Below, piece after piece: positions 1-7,665 of a DNA stretch of 64,000 nucleotides (its first letter is position 1; each line of letters starts with the position of its first letter). A model generated the notes under the pieces. That model searched no databases. It worked only from the letters and a program-made list of their open reading frames with translations, and was not told the origin of the DNA. This DNA comes from an uncultured Bacteroidales bacterium (GTDB lineage: Bacteria; Bacteroidota; Bacteroidia; Bacteroidales; Paludibacteraceae): contig UQNE01000004.1 of NCBI GenBank assembly GCA_900542355.1, positions 1 through 64,000 on the forward strand. Reading direction: 5' to 3'. A program made the translations under genes and the position numbers.

Positions 1-992
1 TAGCGTGCCTGCGCATACATCCGCCCAAGCGGGAAGAGCGTATGCGTGAACGGACTGGCTATACTCTCCACCTCAAAGGGCAGCCAACGGCGGTTACCCG
101 TGATGTCGCTCAGAAACTCCCGCTTGTTGCCGCTCGCGCAGAACGATGCTAAGCGCAAGCGACGCTCCTTGGTGTAACCGTAGGCGACACGCTCGTTGAT
201 GTCGGTGGCGGTGATGAGCGATTTGAGACTGTTCACCTCGCGGTTGTTCATCGCATCAATCTCGTCTAAGTTGATCAGTCCGAACTCCGCCAGGCGCAAG
301 CGGTCGTCTTTCGTCCACTGCGTATTCGCCATCTTGCAGGTGTAGCGGCGCAGCACGGGCGGGATGAGATGTTCCAACCAAGTGGTCTTGTAGATACCTT
401 GACGCCCGATAAGCACCAAAACTTGCTGATTGACGGCATCATCGCGCATCCACGACGCCACCATAGCAATGAACCATTTAGCGAAGCAACGGCGCCATAA
501 ATCGGTTTTATCGGGGTCGGTGAGCGTTACTTGAGCAGCCATCTCGGCTATCCAACTCGGTTCTTTCTCGGGGTCATACATCGCCTGCGACAGCACATAT
601 TCACGCAGCGGGTGTACCTCCGGAAGCAGCGACGAATGCAACACCGTCAGCACCTCGCGTGAGGTAACCGATGCCCCCGTCTCACCGCAGCAACCGCACA
701 CCATATCGTTGATGTCCCGGTCTGTAAGGTCCCGCCATACCAACCGACTCTGACCTCCAATTTCTTCCGCATTCAACGGTATTTCTCCGCCTGCTACGGA
801 TGAATTCAACGCTATCCGACTTGCAAATTCCTCCGCTTTCAACGGACTGAGTATCTGTATTTGTTGTCTGACGCTATCGAGCCGCAGGTTGCCACCCTCT
901 AAGTAGTTGATGCGTATCCAGTCGGCTGCCGCCTGCTGCCGCACCTCTTTCTGCCGATCCTTACGCTTTGTCGTTTTCTTCTCTGTTGCCAT
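1..992 (-). CDS. VirE-type helicase/ATPase of a mobile element, 3' end outside window
   Basis: The minus frame is open from an ATG at 992 to the window edge and gives 330 visible residues. Residues 196-204 (GRQGIYKTT) form a P-loop, 240-246 (INLDEID) a Walker B, and 287-308 carry the SGNKREFLSD...TGNRRWLPFEV block typical of virulence-associated E / D5-like SF3 helicases. These are known from Bacteroidetes integrative elements and phage satellites, where they probably act in element replication. The N-terminal 150 residues hold a Cys cluster (99-102) but no recognisable primase domain. The gene lies downstream of three small minus-strand genes, consistent with one mobile-element operon. The family assignment is strong; the element type is inferred. 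Confidence 0.85.
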   Translation of the reverse strand, partial: MATEKKTTKRKDRQKEVRQQAAADWIRINYLEGGNLRLDSVRQQIQILSPLKAEEFASRIALNSSVAGGEIPLNAEEIGGQSRLVWRDLTDRDINDMVCGCCGETGASVTSREVLTVLHSSLLPEVHPLREYVLSQAMYDPEKEPSWIAEMAAQVTLTDPDKTDLWRRCFAKWFIAMVASWMRDDAVNQQVLVLIGRQGIYKTTWLEHLIPPVLRRYTCKMANTQWTKDDRLRLAEFGLINLDEIDAMNNREVNSLKSLITATDINERVAYGYTKERRLRLASFCASGNKREFLSDITGNRRWLPFEVESIASPFTHTLFPLGRMYAQAR

Positions 993-1002
993 ATTTATTA
1001 AA

Positions 1003-1032
1003 ACATATAATTATCATATCATTAAACATATA
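1003..1032. repeat. ATATAATT repeat (family B), copy 1
   Basis: Direct copies of ACATATAATT and CATAT lie between the VirE-like gene and the next gene. The block runs straight into a heptamer array, a pairing seen again near 14.94 kb. Confidence 0.6.
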
Positions 1033-1075
1033 ATTATGCATTCTTCATTATGCATTATGCATTGCATTGCATTAC
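1033..1075. repeat. ATTATGC heptamer array (family A), copy 1
   Basis: The units are ATTATGC, ATTCTTC, ATTATGC and ATTATGC, followed by two ATTGC and one ATTAC. The array supplies the TAA stop (1055-1057) of the minus-strand gene that ends here. Confidence 0.8.
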
Positions 1076-1534
1076 TCGCACGCTGATTCGGCACTTCTCA
1101 CCAAACACCTGCCTAAGTACGGCGCGATAGAAGCGGATGAGTGCCGTGTCGATATATGCCTCGTAGGTACGGCAGATGATCATCTGTCGGTGTGCTCGGC
1201 TGAGCGGCAGTCGGCAGATGACGGTGTGTCCTATCAGCGAATGGAGATACTCCCGCTGCTCGTCGGTGCCGCCACGCAGCACGAACCACACCACACGCCG
1301 CAGCCCCAACTCCGCCATGATCTGCGCCGGCTTCGACAGCGGCGACTTCTCCGCTATCGACAGATAGCAAGTGCCTCGCTCGTCTGTTCCGCTCGCTGTA
1401 TCGCGCTTGTCGGATGTCGCAAGTTCCCCTTGCGTCGCTGCTTGTTGATTACTTGCCGTCTTCGGCGTTACCAAGATAGCCTTCTCCGCCATCCCCTTAC
1501 TCGGCATCCCTGCCATAGTTTTTGCTTTTTCCAT
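1055..1534 (-). CDS. Hypothetical mobile-element protein
   Basis: I do not recognise this 159-residue protein. Residues 1-65 are Ala/Thr/Ser/Lys-rich and look disordered. Residues 66-150 look folded, with a hydrophobic strand (LRRVVWFVLRGG) and several Arg/Tyr-rich helices. It is co-directional with the VirE-like gene, about 60 bp upstream of it, as expected for an accessory gene of the same element. The last residues and the stop codon are written by the heptamer repeat at 1033-1075, so the C-terminus may not be ancestral. A plus-strand frame over 1067-1738 overlaps it, but I prefer the minus strand because all neighbours point that way. Confidence 0.5.
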   Translation of the reverse strand: MEKAKTMAGMPSKGMAEKAILVTPKTASNQQAATQGELATSDKRDTASGTDERGTCYLSIAEKSPLSKPAQIMAELGLRRVVWFVLRGGTDEQREYLHSLIGHTVICRLPLSRAHRQMIICRTYEAYIDTALIRFYRAVLRQVFGEKCRISVRVMQCNA

Positions 1535-1561
1535 AGTTGTAAAAGTTTTTGTGAATTACTC

Positions 1562-1599
1562 ATTATGCATTCTTCATTGCATTATGCATTGAATTACGC
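1562..1599. repeat. ATTATGC heptamer array (family A), copy 2
   Basis: The block holds ATTATGC, ATTCTTC, ATTGC, ATTATGC, ATTGA and ATTACGC units, directly upstream of the minus-strand gene that starts at 1534. Confidence 0.75.
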
Positions 1600-1637
1600 A
1601 TTTGCGCAAAAGTACCACAAAAAACAATGGGTGCTAT

Positions 1638-1758
1638 GGGTGCAAAATGATTATGCACCCCAAGAATGCCTAACATCTCTGCTCTATAGTCGATTGATAT
1701 TAAAGCAGAACAGATTACGCAAAAAAACGGGTGCGTAACTATTTCTAATTACGCACCC
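1638..1758. promoter_or_regulatory. Paired GGGTGC hairpins, candidate element operator or origin
   Basis: GGGTGCA (1638-1644) pairs with TGCACCC (1654-1660). Further on, GGGTGCGTAA (1729-1738) pairs perfectly with TTACGCACCC (1749-1758) around a 10-nt loop. The GGGTGC core also appears at 1629-1634. Four or more copies in both orientations within 130 bp, inside a mobile-element region, suggest a protein-binding or replication site. The function is inferred. Confidence 0.45.
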
Positions 1759-1782
1759 GAAAGACTTTATATTTTCCGAGAA

Positions 1783-2307
1783 TTACAAAGAACCCTTTAT
1801 ATCAAAGTACCGCTCTCTACCATAATCTGTATCTTTGAAAAACGCATTCCACTTATTCGTAACGGCTTTCTTCTGTGTGCCATTGGGTATGCCTCAGTCG
1901 GTGGTAAGGAAATTATATACGGCCGTAGCACCGGTATTCTCCGCAATCAGTTCTTGCTTCTTCCAATAGCGAACAAAGCCTGCAATCGTTTGATTGAGGG
2001 TATCATCTTTGGCGGCAGACAGACTTGCGCCGGACAACTTATGCTCCCTCAGATAAGCAAGAAAATGCTGCTTCTCTCGCTCGCGCACCGCCATATCTTC
2101 TTTCCCGTCAGCACCGACAAACAATACCGCCTGCGGGCGACCACATCGTTTCGGCGCCACATCGGTCGATATTTCCTCCTCTACCACCTCGGCTTCTTCT
2201 ACCTCCACCACTTTGGTTGGGGCAGGTTTTCCATTATAGGAGATATTTTCGCCTATTTGTATTATGCTATTCGTAGCACTAATAATATGGATATTGTCAA
2301 AATTCAT
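1783..2307 (-). pseudogene. Mobile-element hypothetical protein, possibly interrupted by an in-frame TGA
   Basis: An ATG at 2307 opens a 137-residue frame ending at TGA 1894-1896. Past that TGA the same frame stays open for 36 more codons to a TAA at 1783-1785 and reads as a plausible Lys/Asn/aromatic-rich tail (NKWNAFFKDTDYGRERYF). A TGG-to-TGA change would join the two parts. The N-terminus has an NSIIQIGENISYNG motif that also occurs, diverged, at the C-terminus of the gene just upstream. An acidic hinge (about residues 35-48) separates it from a basic helical part (76-130). No known family is recognised. If the tail is not coding, the gene is simply 1894..2307. Confidence 0.45.
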
Positions 2308-2310
2308 AAT

Positions 2311-2772
2311 TTACTTATTGTATGATACACCATTACCAATCTGCACATTGCTATTATGAGCATTGATAACAGGTTGTTTGTTCTCTTTCTGTTTACGGGC
2401 AATTATTTTATTAAGGCTATCAATCTTTTTACGCATACTATCTGTGAGAAAGGTATATCCTAACCATTCCGACAATATATGTTTCACCGGTTTCAGTTCA
2501 TCGGAATCATCACTGTATTCCTCTATATACCGCTCTATACACTTCAGCAAGATGCCGTCCTCCGTACCGATAGCCACCTCCCTTTCGCAATTCGGTTGAT
2601 GTTTAGCGGCTGAAGTGGTAGGCGGTACGCCCGTCGAAACAGGCATCGGCGGTATAGGCGCTACGCTCGGCATCGGCACCGCAGCCGAAATAGTCTTGCT
2701 GCCGGCGGGCGTTTCTTCCATCTGCTCTATCTCTGCTTTCTTCGCCTCAAAATAGGCTTCTGTGGCTCTCAT
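2311..2772 (-). CDS. Hypothetical mobile-element protein with QIG motif at C-terminus
   Basis: I start this gene at the ATG at 2772 (MRATEAYFEAKKAEIEQ), giving 153 residues. The longer frame reaching 2898 adds residues with no supporting signal. Residues 1-20 look helical, about 25-65 are Pro/Ala/Thr-rich and probably flexible, and 70-135 are mixed and charged. The end reads NSNVQIGNGVSYNK, echoing the N-terminus of the next gene, which starts 3 bp downstream of this stop. Tight spacing implies one operon. Function unknown. Confidence 0.5.
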   Translation of the reverse strand: MRATEAYFEAKKAEIEQMEETPAGSKTISAAVPMPSVAPIPPMPVSTGVPPTTSAAKHQPNCEREVAIGTEDGILLKCIERYIEEYSDDSDELKPVKHILSEWLGYTFLTDSMRKKIDSLNKIIARKQKENKQPVINAHNSNVQIGNGVSYNK

Positions 2773-2935
2773 ATCTTTTATTCTTAAAATGGTAATCTGC
2801 AATTTTGTGGGGCTTTTGGCGTACCTTTGTATACGCTTGGTTGAGCAGATTGTACACTTGACTATCGGATACATAGTCAGCCAGATGGCTACGCTCACGA
2901 AAATACAGTTTTGTTGGCAATAAAGTAAGTAACAT
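2747..2935 (-). CDS. Possible small protein at the head of the mobile-element operon
   Basis: This is a 62-residue frame rich in Lys, Tyr, His and Asn. Its coherent C-terminal half (DSQVYNLLNQAYTKVRQKPH) looks more like protein than noise. It overlaps the next start by 26 bp. A -7-like TACCTTTG on the minus strand at 3092-3085 could drive it. No family is recognised and it may be spurious. Confidence 0.25.
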   Translation of the reverse strand: MLLTLLPTKLYFRERSHLADYVSDSQVYNLLNQAYTKVRQKPHKIADYHFKNKRYESHRSLF

Positions 2936-3186
2936 TATAAGTTTTTATGTGATAAATATAGACAGATATGGTCGCACTTCCTGCAGATCCCGACGGCGTG
3001 GTGTCCTAAAATTGGTTGACCCGATTGGGCAACCCTACTGACCCGATTTGATACAATTATGCGATAGTATCCGTAAAGACGCCACAAAGGTACAAAAAAT
3101 AATTTGAATAACTCGCCTATCGGTTAAATTATGCAGAGAAAATAACAAAAAGTTGCACATCTCACTGCATCTCACATAATTGTAAA

Positions 3187-3316
3187 ACATATAATTGCCA
3201 TATAATTGGTGTTTCAGAAACATATAATTATCATATAATTAGACATATAATTGATGAATAATTACATGGTAATTATATGTTGTTCTTCTAACTGTATTAC
3301 ACGATAATTATATGTT
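3187..3316. repeat. ATATAATT repeat (family B), copy 2, longest
   Basis: At least seven copies of CATATAATT or its complement lie in both orientations, several spaced 11-12 bp apart. The block is AT-rich and non-coding. Confidence 0.7.
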
Positions 3317-3564
3317 TCATAGTCCATATTCTGCACATTATGCATTGATATACTTTGGCACGGTTTTTGATAGGTTTATTGTGTAAGTGTGGAGGTACGG
3401 CGGTACCGGTAAAACACCTGCTTGGTCTGCCAAAGTGGGTTGGCCTGCAACTTGAGGTGCCTGCCAATCGGATGAGAGCAGATGACATAACAAATAATAG
3501 TATAACTTTAACAACTTAATGGTATGAAAACATCCTGTTGTTTCCTAAATTCATTTCCCCATAT

Positions 3565-3654
3565 ACTTCGTGTTAGTTACTTTGTGTTGGTAACTTCGTG
3601 TTAGTTACTTCGTGTTGGTAACTTCGTGTTGGTAACTTCATGTTAGTTACTTCG
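3565..3654. repeat. Six 14-bp direct repeats (iteron-like)
   Basis: Six contiguous units at 3565, 3579, 3593, 3607, 3621 and 3635 alternate between ACTTCGTGTTAGTT and ACTTCGTGTTGGTA, with two single changes, then a partial unit. A period of 14 does not preserve a reading frame, so this is not coding. The array ends 60 bp before the accessory gene at 3715. An iteron origin or operator array are options; the role is inferred. Confidence 0.85.
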
Positions 3655-3714
3655 TCCATTAGCGATGGCGGTCCGGTGTCCATATATTGTTAAACTCTTA
3701 AATTTGTTAGGCTT

Positions 3715-4542
3715 ATGAAACCGACTAAAAATTTGTACTACTGCTACGATTGCGGTAAGACCAAAATGCTTTTTGAGACTGAGAAAAAAGCACTCACTTT
3801 CATTCGATTTAATGCTGAGGAGATCGCTTCTCATAATGCTGACGGTAAGGCACCTTCCCGGGCATACTACTGCGTGGCGTGCTTAGGATGGCATACCACC
3901 GGCAGTCTCGAACCGCCTACTCATAGCAGTAGAGTAGAGCAGTACTTGCGCAGCCTGACCAAGGGCAGTATCGGTGAGGTGCATGACAGTATGACACGCA
4001 AACTGCTTAGGCATGACGCAGAGTTGCAGGCTCGCGCGGAGAAGCGTCGTCGGAGTGCGGAAAACAAGCGCAAGCAAGAGAAAGACCAACAATTGCGGCA
4101 GGAGCACCAAAAGCAGGCCGCTTTGGCACAAGCAACGCACGAATACAAGGCGGCTTTGAACCATTACGACCTGGCGAAAGGCTACCTACAGCAGATGGCT
4201 ATATATGAGGCATGCAGCGAGTTGGCTGCGGGCATTAAGCAGTTGCAAACGATTCAGCACCCCTCGTATAAGCAACTTTGTACTGACAAGATGTCGTATG
4301 GCTGCGCATTCTTAGAGCAGGCGTTAGATACTTGGTATGACGGAATAGTAGGCAGAATAAATGCCGGGTCGTTGGATGTGGCAGAAGACTATTTAGAGGC
4401 CTACCGACGGACGCTCTGTAATCTGTATGGCAAGCATATACGCAAGGTGGCTGATATATGTGGCGGCCATTGGGGCAACTGCGCCGAGTTGGAAAAGAAA
4501 ATAGCCTTGTGCCGCCAATATACTCTCAGCCGCGGAGCATAA
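3715..4542 (+). CDS. Zinc-ribbon, coiled-coil protein of unknown function
   Basis: The protein has 275 residues. The N-terminus has a split Cys module: CYDCGK at about 10-15 and YYCVACLGWHTT at about 50-61, a zinc-ribbon arrangement seen in small phage and plasmid proteins. Residues 100-140 are a highly charged Arg/Lys/Glu/Gln coiled coil, followed by a Leu/Ala-rich helical C-terminal region (145-270). It is the first gene of the accessory block, just downstream of the 14-bp iteron array, so it could bind that array. This is inference. No catalytic residues are seen. It is separated from the kinase operon by 400 bp of repeats. Confidence 0.7.
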   Translation: MKPTKNLYYCYDCGKTKMLFETEKKALTFIRFNAEEIASHNADGKAPSRAYYCVACLGWHTTGSLEPPTHSSRVEQYLRSLTKGSIGEVHDSMTRKLLRHDAELQARAEKRRRSAENKRKQEKDQQLRQEHQKQAALAQATHEYKAALNHYDLAKGYLQQMAIYEACSELAAGIKQLQTIQHPSYKQLCTDKMSYGCAFLEQALDTWYDGIVGRINAGSLDVAEDYLEAYRRTLCNLYGKHIRKVADICGGHWGNCAELEKKIALCRQYTLSRGA

Positions 4543-4558
4543 CTCAATGCACAATGCG

Positions 4559-4610
4559 ACCTCCCCAAACCCCTCCAAAGGAGGGGATGTGCATAGTGGG
4601 AACAGAGAGA
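4559..4610 (+). repeat. CCCCTCC hairpin repeat (family D), copy 1
   Basis: It contains CCCCTCC-AAA-GGAGGGG followed by ATGTGCATAGTGGGAACA. Two more copies occur at 35.4 and 36.5 kb. Confidence 0.8.
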
Positions 4611-4625
4611 AATAATTAATGGTCA

Positions 4626-4671
4626 AATTACATGGCAATTATATGTTGAAAAACAATGGCAATTATATGTT
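4626..4671. repeat. ATATAATT repeat (family B), copy 3
   Basis: Two copies of TGGCAATTATATGTT lie next to the family D hairpin. Confidence 0.65.
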
Positions 4672-4816
4672 TAATCGTCCATTAACCGTTAACGGAGAAC
4701 TGACTCGCACGGTTTTAATGGCTATGGCAATTAATGGAGCCCCTTATTCAATGCGTAATGCGGTAGGCTTATTTAGGCTTTTGCGATTGGGTGGGGGTAG
4801 AACCAAATATAATGAT

Positions 4817-4824
4817 TATCTTTG
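4817..4824 (+). promoter_or_regulatory. Likely -7 promoter element of the kinase operon
   Basis: TATCTTTG matches the Bacteroidetes TAnnTTTG consensus. No TTTG stands at the usual 19-20 bp upstream. The start at 4951 would follow a leader of about 120 nt. Confidence 0.45.
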
Positions 4825-4950
4825 CAGCGTGATTGGCATAATGCCTTATGCAAAGGGAAATAATCGTTTAGTCTGCCTCGCGAAAGCACAAGCCTAAGCA
4901 CAAGCCGTAGCAGGTAATCAATAAACAAACAATTAAAACGAAAGATAAAT

Positions 4951-5718
4951 ATGAAAAGAAACAATTTGAGCGAGATGTATGAATTAAAGGATGGTTTTGG
5001 CATTTGGCGCAACGAGTTGGTCGAGTGGATAGGGCAGGAGATAGACAAGTGGGTAAAGAGCCGTGAGATAGCGTGTATCAGTGCCTATCGTGGCGTGCTG
5101 ATGCATACCACTCCTCATACTATGGGAGCAACGCAGCAGACCCGTTTCCTTACCCTTGCGGAGAATGCCACACGGCAACACGACCTGTATGCCACTTTGC
5201 TCTATCTGGGCTATGGTATCTTATCCAAGGGCTTTGAAGAAGGCGTGAACTCCACTATCGTGCTCAACCTGCAAAACGACAGCCGGTTCTATGATAACCT
5301 CTTCATGCTCAGCGAATACTACAACCAAGACGCCTTTATCTACAAGGCGCCCGATGAGGAGGCTGCCTATTGGGTAGGCACCAATAATGCGCCCGCACCC
5401 GGCTACGGAAAGAAAGTAGAGGTGGGCTATCTGTACCGCAAAGTGGATAACGAACTGATACGGCATGTAGGAAATACGGTGATGAATATATCTGATACAG
5501 AGGATGTCCTGCGGAGTATGAAAGCACCGTCGCCCACTAAGGATATGGTCGAGGCAAAGGCTAATTTGGAACGCGTCATGGACGGGAGTATAGAACAGTA
5601 TTTCCTGAAAGACAGCCTCCAAAAGCATTCGATGTACGACCGAATAGACATCACCTGCACCGCTCGCAATCTGATACATGATATGATGCAACTAACCAAA
5701 GCAGAAAACAAACAATAA
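4951..5718 (+). CDS. Unknown protein, first gene of the kinase/vWA/PP2C operon
   Basis: The protein has 255 residues, no signal peptide and no membrane segment, so it is probably cytoplasmic. Residues 1-45 are helical. The central part (about 80-175) is the most distinctive, with NDSRFYDNLFMLSEYYNQD around 109-127, then FIYKAP and YWVGTN...GYG...VGYLYRKVDNE, which looks like an alpha/beta core with aromatic strands. The last 70 residues are charged helices. I do not recognise the family; a faint likeness to small DUF3293-type accessory proteins is only an impression. It lies 14 bp before the next gene and is co-oriented through to 9705, so it probably works with the signalling triad. Confidence 0.7.
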   Translation: MKRNNLSEMYELKDGFGIWRNELVEWIGQEIDKWVKSREIACISAYRGVLMHTTPHTMGATQQTRFLTLAENATRQHDLYATLLYLGYGILSKGFEEGVNSTIVLNLQNDSRFYDNLFMLSEYYNQDAFIYKAPDEEAAYWVGTNNAPAPGYGKKVEVGYLYRKVDNELIRHVGNTVMNISDTEDVLRSMKAPSPTKDMVEAKANLERVMDGSIEQYFLKDSLQKHSMYDRIDITCTARNLIHDMMQLTKAENKQ

Positions 5719-5732
5719 AACACCGAGATAGT

Positions 5733-6302
5733 ATGTTGATTAAGTGGTTATATGGCAGGTTGGTACCTGATGAGGACGGACTATACAACGCCGGACACGA
5801 GTATGTCGATTTAGGCCTGAGCGTCTATTGGGCTACAATGAATGTCGGCGCAAGGTACGATTATGAGTATGGCAAGTGTTGCGGTTGGGGAGGCATTAGA
5901 AATGGTGGCAGGCTGCCGTGGTCGAGGTATTGTACGAAATTTGACCCACCTTGTGGCAGCAAACCGGATTATCTGACGACACTATTGCTACGAGATGATA
6001 TTGCTCATCGTAGTATGGGTGGTGATTGGCGTATGCCGACAGTAGATGAGATGGGCGAACTATGGGAAAAATGCAGTTGGCAAGCCCTCATGATTAACCA
6101 TGCAATGCTGGCGTATCGAGTAACGGGACCCAATGGAAATAGTATTCTTTTGCCTCAGCAAAGTTTGTGGACATCTTCGTTGTATGCTAACGATTGCGAG
6201 GCTTATTATTTGCGGTTTTGGCCTGGAACAGGGCCGGAGATTGACTATATATCCCGAGACAAAATGCTCCATGTCCGCGGCGTATTAGATAAATCAAAAT
6301 AG
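5733..6302 (+). CDS. Fib_succ_major (C-type-lectin-like) domain protein
   Basis: The protein has 189 residues and no signal peptide. HEYVDLGLSVYWATMNVGA (22-40) and GGDWRMPTVDEMGELWEKC (96-114), with a later SIL-LP...SLWTSS segment and a closing VRGV, match the Fibrobacter succinogenes major paralogous domain common in Bacteroidetes. That domain is related to the formylglycine-enzyme/C-type-lectin fold. Family copies are usually on secreted lipoproteins; this one appears cytoplasmic and sits inside an operon with a kinase, a vWA protein and a phosphatase. A ligand-sensing or target-recognition role is inferred. Cys-rich stretches (49-50, 67, 74, 114) are unusual for the family as I know it. 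Confidence 0.75.
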   Translation: MLIKWLYGRLVPDEDGLYNAGHEYVDLGLSVYWATMNVGARYDYEYGKCCGWGGIRNGGRLPWSRYCTKFDPPCGSKPDYLTTLLLRDDIAHRSMGGDWRMPTVDEMGELWEKCSWQALMINHAMLAYRVTGPNGNSILLPQQSLWTSSLYANDCEAYYLRFWPGTGPEIDYISRDKMLHVRGVLDKSK

Positions 6303-6342
6303 GTAGATGAGGAGTAAAACAAATCAATACTAAATCAATAAT

Positions 6343-7620
6343 ATGAAACATCTGTCAAAAGGCACTTATGTGCAGTTATCCAATGGAACGAATGCTAAAA
6401 TCCTGGCTTTCTTGGGCGAGGGTGGGCAAGGTGCCGTCTATCGGTGCGAAGTGGGCGGAAAAGAATATGCCCTCAAGATGTATGGGCAAAAGCCCTCGGA
6501 GGCTTTTATGGAAAACCTACAAAATAATGTGTCCGACGGTGCGCCTACCTACCATTTCTTGTGGCCGATGGCTGTGGTGAACACACGCAATATGGCAGGC
6601 TATGTGATGCCCCTGCGACCCAAAGACTATGAAGATTTCTCGCGCTTCTTGGTCGCGCGTGTTAAGTTCTCTTCTTGGTCGGCTATGCTCAATGCCGCTA
6701 TACAAATCACCTTGGCTTTTCGCGAACTGCACCGACGGGGCTTGTCCTACCAAGACCTCAACGACGGCAACTTCTTCATCAACCCCGCTACGGGAGAGGT
6801 ACGCATCTGCGACAACGATAATGTCTGCCCCGCGGATGTCAACCTGGGTATCAAAGGTAAGTGCCGATATATGGCGCCGGAAGTGGTGCTCTGTAAAAAC
6901 AAACCGAATAACCTAAGCGATTATTTCTCCCTCTCGGTCATACTCTTTATGCTCCTGATGAATAACCACCCCTTGGATGGCAGGCAGGTTGCTTCGGTTC
7001 CTTGTATGACTGACCAAATAGAGCGAAATGTCTATGGCGAAAACCCCGTCTTTCTCTACGACCCCAACGACCTCTCTAATATGCCGGTCTCCGGAGTGCA
7101 CCAAAATGTGATGATGCGCTGGCCTCTCTTTCCGCAGTTTGTGCGTGATGCCTTTATCCGGGCCTTCTCCAAACAGGTGATGCACGACCCCAACATGCGG
7201 TGGTCTGACAACGAGTGGCTCAACATGCTCTGCCGATTGCGCAACCGTATCGTGCGTTGCTCCTGCGGAGGAGAGACCTTCTACGACGAGCAAAAACCGG
7301 TCGCTGTGTGTTGCAACTGTGGCAACAGACTACCTAAACCATTATTTATGAAAACCGATAAGGACTGTGTTCCGCTCACATTAGAGAAACTGCTATACGA
7401 TGCCACACACAGCCAACCCGAGCAACTCTGCCAACCCATTGGTAAGGTGGTTGCTAACAAGAAAACCCCCTCCCTCTGGGGGATTCAAAACCTGTCGGAC
7501 CACACCTGGCAATGTACACTGCCTGACCAACGAACTATCGCCGTAGAACCGAAAAAAGCAGTACCTATATTCCGTGGAAGCAGCATCGATTTTGGTACAA
7601 CCCAATGTGCTATCATCTAA
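6343..7620 (+). CDS. Divergent Ser/Thr protein kinase with C-terminal zinc ribbon
   Basis: The protein has 425 residues. The kinase domain spans about 15-300: Gly loop GEGGQGAVY (25-33), ATP-binding Lys45 in YALKMY, catalytic Asp138 in YQDLNDGN (HRD replaced by YQD, Asn143 kept), metal-binding Asp157 in DND instead of DFG, and MAPE at 177-180. A CxC...CxxC zinc ribbon follows (C306, C308, C323/C324, C326), then a beta-rich tail of about 90 residues. Kinases with such a ribbon belong to the TerY-P triad, where kinase, PP2C and vWA proteins are encoded together. The catalytic Lys, Asp and Asn remain, so activity is likely. It is 40 bp after the lectin-like gene and 45 bp before the vWA gene. 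The substrate is unknown. Confidence 0.9.
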   Translation: MKHLSKGTYVQLSNGTNAKILAFLGEGGQGAVYRCEVGGKEYALKMYGQKPSEAFMENLQNNVSDGAPTYHFLWPMAVVNTRNMAGYVMPLRPKDYEDFSRFLVARVKFSSWSAMLNAAIQITLAFRELHRRGLSYQDLNDGNFFINPATGEVRICDNDNVCPADVNLGIKGKCRYMAPEVVLCKNKPNNLSDYFSLSVILFMLLMNNHPLDGRQVASVPCMTDQIERNVYGENPVFLYDPNDLSNMPVSGVHQNVMMRWPLFPQFVRDAFIRAFSKQVMHDPNMRWSDNEWLNMLCRLRNRIVRCSCGGETFYDEQKPVAVCCNCGNRLPKPLFMKTDKDCVPLTLEKLLYDATHSQPEQLCQPIGKVVANKKTPSLWGIQNLSDHTWQCTLPDQRTIAVEPKKAVPIFRGSSIDFGTTQCAII

Positions 7621-7665
7621 CTAATCCGATGAAAAACAATAGATTAACAATTAAAACTCATTAGT

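Larger units (their letters stand above)
2936..3714. other. Non-coding spacer at the mobile-element/accessory junction
   Basis: I see no convincing gene. It contains a minus-strand -7 element (3085-3092), a long ATATAATT repeat block (3187-3316), a GC-rich stretch at about 3380-3480 with GGTACGG/GGTACC and repeated TGCCAA words that may be gene debris, and the 14-bp tandem array. A TAAATTTG -7-like element (3699-3706) sits just before the gene at 3715. Confidence 0.6.
4543..4950. other. Repeat-filled leader of the kinase/vWA/phosphatase operon
   Basis: This holds a CCCCTCC hairpin repeat (4559-4610), an ATATAATT repeat (4626-4671), an 18-bp word with the palindrome CCGTTAACGG (4681-4698), and a -7 element at 4817-4824. 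A 92-codon plus frame across it (4619-4897) is mostly a translation of repeats, and I do not call it. Confidence 0.65.

Noticed and set aside
3565..3654. CRISPR array
   Set aside because: The units are contiguous 14-mers without spacers, and no cas genes are near. The same holds for the arrays at 12558 and 44581.
4619..4897. A 92-codon frame before the kinase operon
   Set aside because: Its first third translates the ATATAATT repeat, and the rest spans the likely promoter.
5733..6302. Diversity-generating retroelement target
   Set aside because: No reverse transcriptase or adenine-rich template repeat is seen nearby; only the fold family fits.
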